Shown here piece after piece: positions 32,743-34,693 of a DNA stretch of 34,693 nt; positions within the stretch are counted from its first letter, which is position 1, and each line of letters begins with the position of its first letter. The notes below the pieces were generated by a model. The model was not told the origin of the DNA. It worked only from the letters and a program-made list of their open reading frames with translations, and did not search any database. This DNA is from an uncultured Erysipelotrichaceae bacterium (GTDB lineage: Bacteria; Bacillota_I; Bacilli_A; Erysipelotrichales; Erysipelotrichaceae). The position numbers were made by a program, and so were the translations under genes. The stretch spans positions 1 to 34,693 of the forward strand of contig CAMQRS010000015.1 in assembly GCA_947036815.1 (NCBI GenBank), in the 5' to 3' direction.

Positions 32743-33609
32743 ATGTTAATGAATATGAAAGACTTATTAGCCGTTGCTAATAAAGAAGGATTTGCTGTAC
32801 CAGCGTTTAATGTTGGGAGTGATCAATTATTAAAATCAGTGATGCAAAAATGTAAGGAATTAAATTCACCAGTAATCTTAGAAATGTCACCAGATGAATT
32901 AGAATTTGTAGGTGAAGGTATGATTAAAAATATGATTTATGAAGCAAGTAAAACTGAAATTCCTGTTGTTATTCATTTAGACCATGGTGATACATTCGAT
33001 ACAGTATTAAGAGCAATTGCCGCTGGATTTACTTCTGTAATGATTGATGCATCTAAAATGTCATATGAAGACAATATTGAAATAACAAAAAAAGTTGTAG
33101 AAGTTGCGCGTCCTGTAAATGTATCAGTTGAATCTGAACTAGGAACAATTGGGCAAACAGGTAATTCAATTGAAGGTGGAACTAGTGCTATTATTTATAC
33201 AGATCCAAAACAAGCAGTAGATTTTGTAGAAAAAACAGGTGTTGATACATTGGCAGTAGCTATCGGAACAGCTCATGGGATTTATCCAAAAGATATGAAA
33301 CCTGCGTTACGTTTAGATATCTTAAAAGAGTTAAATGAAATTATCACAATCCCTATGGTATTACATGGTGGATCATCTAATAAAAATGAAGAATTGGCCG
33401 AAGCAGTGAAAAATGGAATTTCAAAAATTAATATTTCTAGTGATATTAAAGTTGCATTCTATGACAAATGTAGAGAAGTGTTAAATGCCAACCCAGGATA
33501 TAGAGAACCTTTGGAAATTTATCCTGAACCGATGAAAGCTTGTAAAAAAGTAATAGAAGATAAAATTAGACTTTTCAATTCTAATGATAAAGTAAAATAC
33601 TACTACTAA
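32743..33609 (+). CDS. Class II ketose-bisphosphate aldolase, second copy
   Basis: A 288-residue paralogue of the preceding gene, from the same family but clearly diverged. It has catalytic Asp80 and ligand His81 in VIHLDHGDTF, His178 in GTAHGIYP and His208 in MVLHGGSSNK, then INISSDIK, where the first copy has INVGIDF. The sequence is closer to the ordinary Fba/GatY form than its neighbour. AGAGGGA lies before the start; an in-frame ATG at 32752 is an alternative. Two tandem, non-identical aldolases suggest two substrates or stereoisomers rather than a recent duplication. A terminator follows. Confidence 0.92.
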   Translation: MLMNMKDLLAVANKEGFAVPAFNVGSDQLLKSVMQKCKELNSPVILEMSPDELEFVGEGMIKNMIYEASKTEIPVVIHLDHGDTFDTVLRAIAAGFTSVMIDASKMSYEDNIEITKKVVEVARPVNVSVESELGTIGQTGNSIEGGTSAIIYTDPKQAVDFVEKTGVDTLAVAIGTAHGIYPKDMKPALRLDILKELNEIITIPMVLHGGSSNKNEELAEAVKNGISKINISSDIKVAFYDKCREVLNANPGYREPLEIYPEPMKACKKVIEDKIRLFNSNDKVKYYY

Positions 33610-33639
33610 AAAAAAGGCGACATAGTTCGCCTTTTTTTT
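33609..33639 (+). terminator. Terminator after the aldolase genes
   Basis: AAAAGGCGA and TCGCCTTTT pair around CATAGT and run into a long T tract. It starts at the stop codon. The ROK gene beyond it needs readthrough or its own promoter. Confidence 0.92.
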
Positions 33640-33711
33640 AAAATCAAGTCTATGATTTAATAATGTAAAATGATATTATAAGAATATAAAATTCTATAAA
33701 AGGAGAAAAAA

Positions 33712-34614
33712 ATGCAATACGCAATTGGAGTGGACATTGGTGGTACTAACACAAGAGTAGCGCTAATCGATGAAGATTTAAAGATAGTAAGAAGAGATCA
33801 ATTTTCTACGAATGTTGAGGATCCGTATATTACATTAAATCAGGTAAATAAAATCATAAAAAGCTTTGGAGAAAAAAATATTGTAGGAATTGGACTTTCT
33901 TGTCCAGGACCATTAGACTTAATTAAAGGGAGTATATTAGAAACTCCAAATTTACATGGAGCATGGCATTATTTTAATGTTGCAGCAGGGTTATCACATA
34001 TTAGTGAATATCCAGTGTCGCTACAAAATGATGCTAATTTAGCAGCGCTAGCCGAAGCTACGGTAGGAGAAGGAAAAGGACAAAAAATTGTTCAATTCTT
34101 GACAGTTTCAACCGGTTTAGGTTCGGGACTAGTAATTGATGGAGAAATATATATTGGTGCTCATGGATATGCCCATGAAATTGCAAGCATTTGCATGTGG
34201 AGAAACGGTCCATCTCATGGGAGTGTGTATCCAGGAGGAATTGAAGCAATTTCAAGTGGTACAGGAATTACACTGAGAGCACAAAAAGGCGGATTGAATG
34301 TTGAGCACGCAGGCGAAGTTAATGACCTAGCAATGCAAGGCAATTCAGTGGCTATGGAAGTAATGGAGGATGCAAAAGAATATTTAGCAAATGCAATTGC
34401 TACTATTTTCGCTATCGTAGATCCTAGTATAATTATCTTAGGTGGAAGTGTCGCATTAAAAATAGAAGGTTTTGTTGAAGAAGTAGAAAAGCGTGTAAAA
34501 TCAAAAGTATATCCAAATTTAGCTAGTTTCGTGGATGTAAGAAAATCTACATTGAATGAGGATAGTGGTCTTATTGGTGCTGCATGTTTAGCATTTAATG
34601 AAGTAAACAAATAA
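33712..34614 (+). CDS. ROK family sugar kinase lacking the usual zinc-cysteine motif
   Basis: The 300-residue protein has the ASKHA nucleotide-binding fold of ROK kinases: phosphate-1 loop DIGGTNTRVALID, the SCPGPLD segment, catalytic Asp107 in LQNDANLAALAEA, phosphate-2 STGLGSGLVIDG, and adenosine motif IIILGGSVAL. There is no DNA-binding domain, so it is a kinase rather than a NagC-type repressor. His155 (GYAHE) is kept, but the ROK zinc site, normally CxCGxxGCxE, reads ICMWRNGPSHGSVYPGGIE with one Cys only. It probably phosphorylates a hexose or hexose derivative delivered by the upstream PTS or a related route. AAAGGAG precedes the ATG; the promoter between 33640 and 33700 is not clear. 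Confidence 0.9.
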   Translation: MQYAIGVDIGGTNTRVALIDEDLKIVRRDQFSTNVEDPYITLNQVNKIIKSFGEKNIVGIGLSCPGPLDLIKGSILETPNLHGAWHYFNVAAGLSHISEYPVSLQNDANLAALAEATVGEGKGQKIVQFLTVSTGLGSGLVIDGEIYIGAHGYAHEIASICMWRNGPSHGSVYPGGIEAISSGTGITLRAQKGGLNVEHAGEVNDLAMQGNSVAMEVMEDAKEYLANAIATIFAIVDPSIIILGGSVALKIEGFVEEVEKRVKSKVYPNLASFVDVRKSTLNEDSGLIGAACLAFNEVNK

Positions 34615-34634
34615 TTTATAATAAATAAAAAAAT

Positions 34635-34665
34635 AAGAAGAGGTGTTGATGTAATGCCTTTTCTT
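34635..34665 (+). terminator. Possible terminator after the ROK kinase
   Basis: AAGAAGAGG pairs with CCTTTTCTT (one G-U pair) around a 13-base loop, followed only by TTT after two A residues. It is a weak candidate at the right place. Nothing else is seen in the last 80 bases. Confidence 0.4.
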
Positions 34666-34693
34666 AATTTGTGTTAAGGTTATATTTAGATAG

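Noticed and set aside
33712-34614. ROK protein as a NagC/XylR-type repressor
   Set aside because: The protein starts directly at the kinase phosphate-1 loop and has no N-terminal helix-turn-helix.
1-34693. CRISPR arrays, tRNA or rRNA genes, insertion sequences, prophage or toxin-antitoxin modules
   Set aside because: I read both strands for spaced direct repeats, cloverleaf-like sequences, transposase or integrase motifs and small paired genes, and found none that could be supported.

Overview
This AT-rich window of about 34.7 kb looks like the chromosome of an anaerobic, low-GC member of the Bacillota. The pointers are a pyruvate:ferredoxin oxidoreductase, a glmS ribozyme, AGGAGG-type ribosome binding sites, many U-tract hairpin terminators and sugar-PTS genes. 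The gene style suggests an Erysipelotrichia-like lineage, but that placement is inference; there is no rRNA or other taxonomic marker here. Almost all genes are on the + strand. I see no tRNA, rRNA, CRISPR array, insertion sequence or prophage.

Layout. 1-1.3 kb: the 3' part of a membrane-anchored surface protein. 1.36-3.56 kb: a small unknown gene and a YgiQ-type radical SAM protein. 3.6-5.7 kb: proB-proA, the first steps from glutamate to proline. 5.7-7.85 kb: promoter, glmS self-cleaving ribozyme and glmS. 7.9-10.3 kb: a DUF1461-type membrane protein, then ilvE and maf. 10.3-12.2 kb: two adjacent unknown proteins built from the same roughly 100-residue unit (one partial copy, then five copies). 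12.2-15.8 kb: nifJ (PFOR). 15.8-17.65 kb: a CzrA-like metal-sensing ArsR repressor on the - strand, divergent from an M29 aminopeptidase. 17.65-25.2 kb: an oligopeptide ABC transporter operon (oppA-B-C-D-F plus a 61-residue membrane protein). 25.28-27.4 kb: a small unknown gene and ptsI (enzyme I of the PTS). 27.6-34.6 kb: a PTS catabolic locus with a PRD regulator, fructose-family EIIA, EIIB and EIIC, two class II ketose-bisphosphate aldolases and a ROK-family kinase.

The genes fit an amino-acid- and sugar-fermenting lifestyle: peptides imported by Opp and cut by the aminopeptidase, sugars phosphorylated through enzyme I and the EII proteins and split by aldolases, and pyruvate oxidised by PFOR.

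The most unusual object is the OppC-like permease. A complete seven-blade RCC1-like propeller (about 275 residues) is inserted in frame in the extracytoplasmic loop between its first transmembrane helix and the conserved FGTDEFGRD segment. In the same operon the OppF ATPase carries an extra helical insert of about 137 residues between Walker A and the Q-loop, and a small single-span membrane protein follows it. The operon's promoter is preceded by a perfect 24-bp inverted repeat that belongs to a cluster of four copies of an 11-bp site. Together these suggest a structurally elaborated, specifically regulated variant of the Opp importer.
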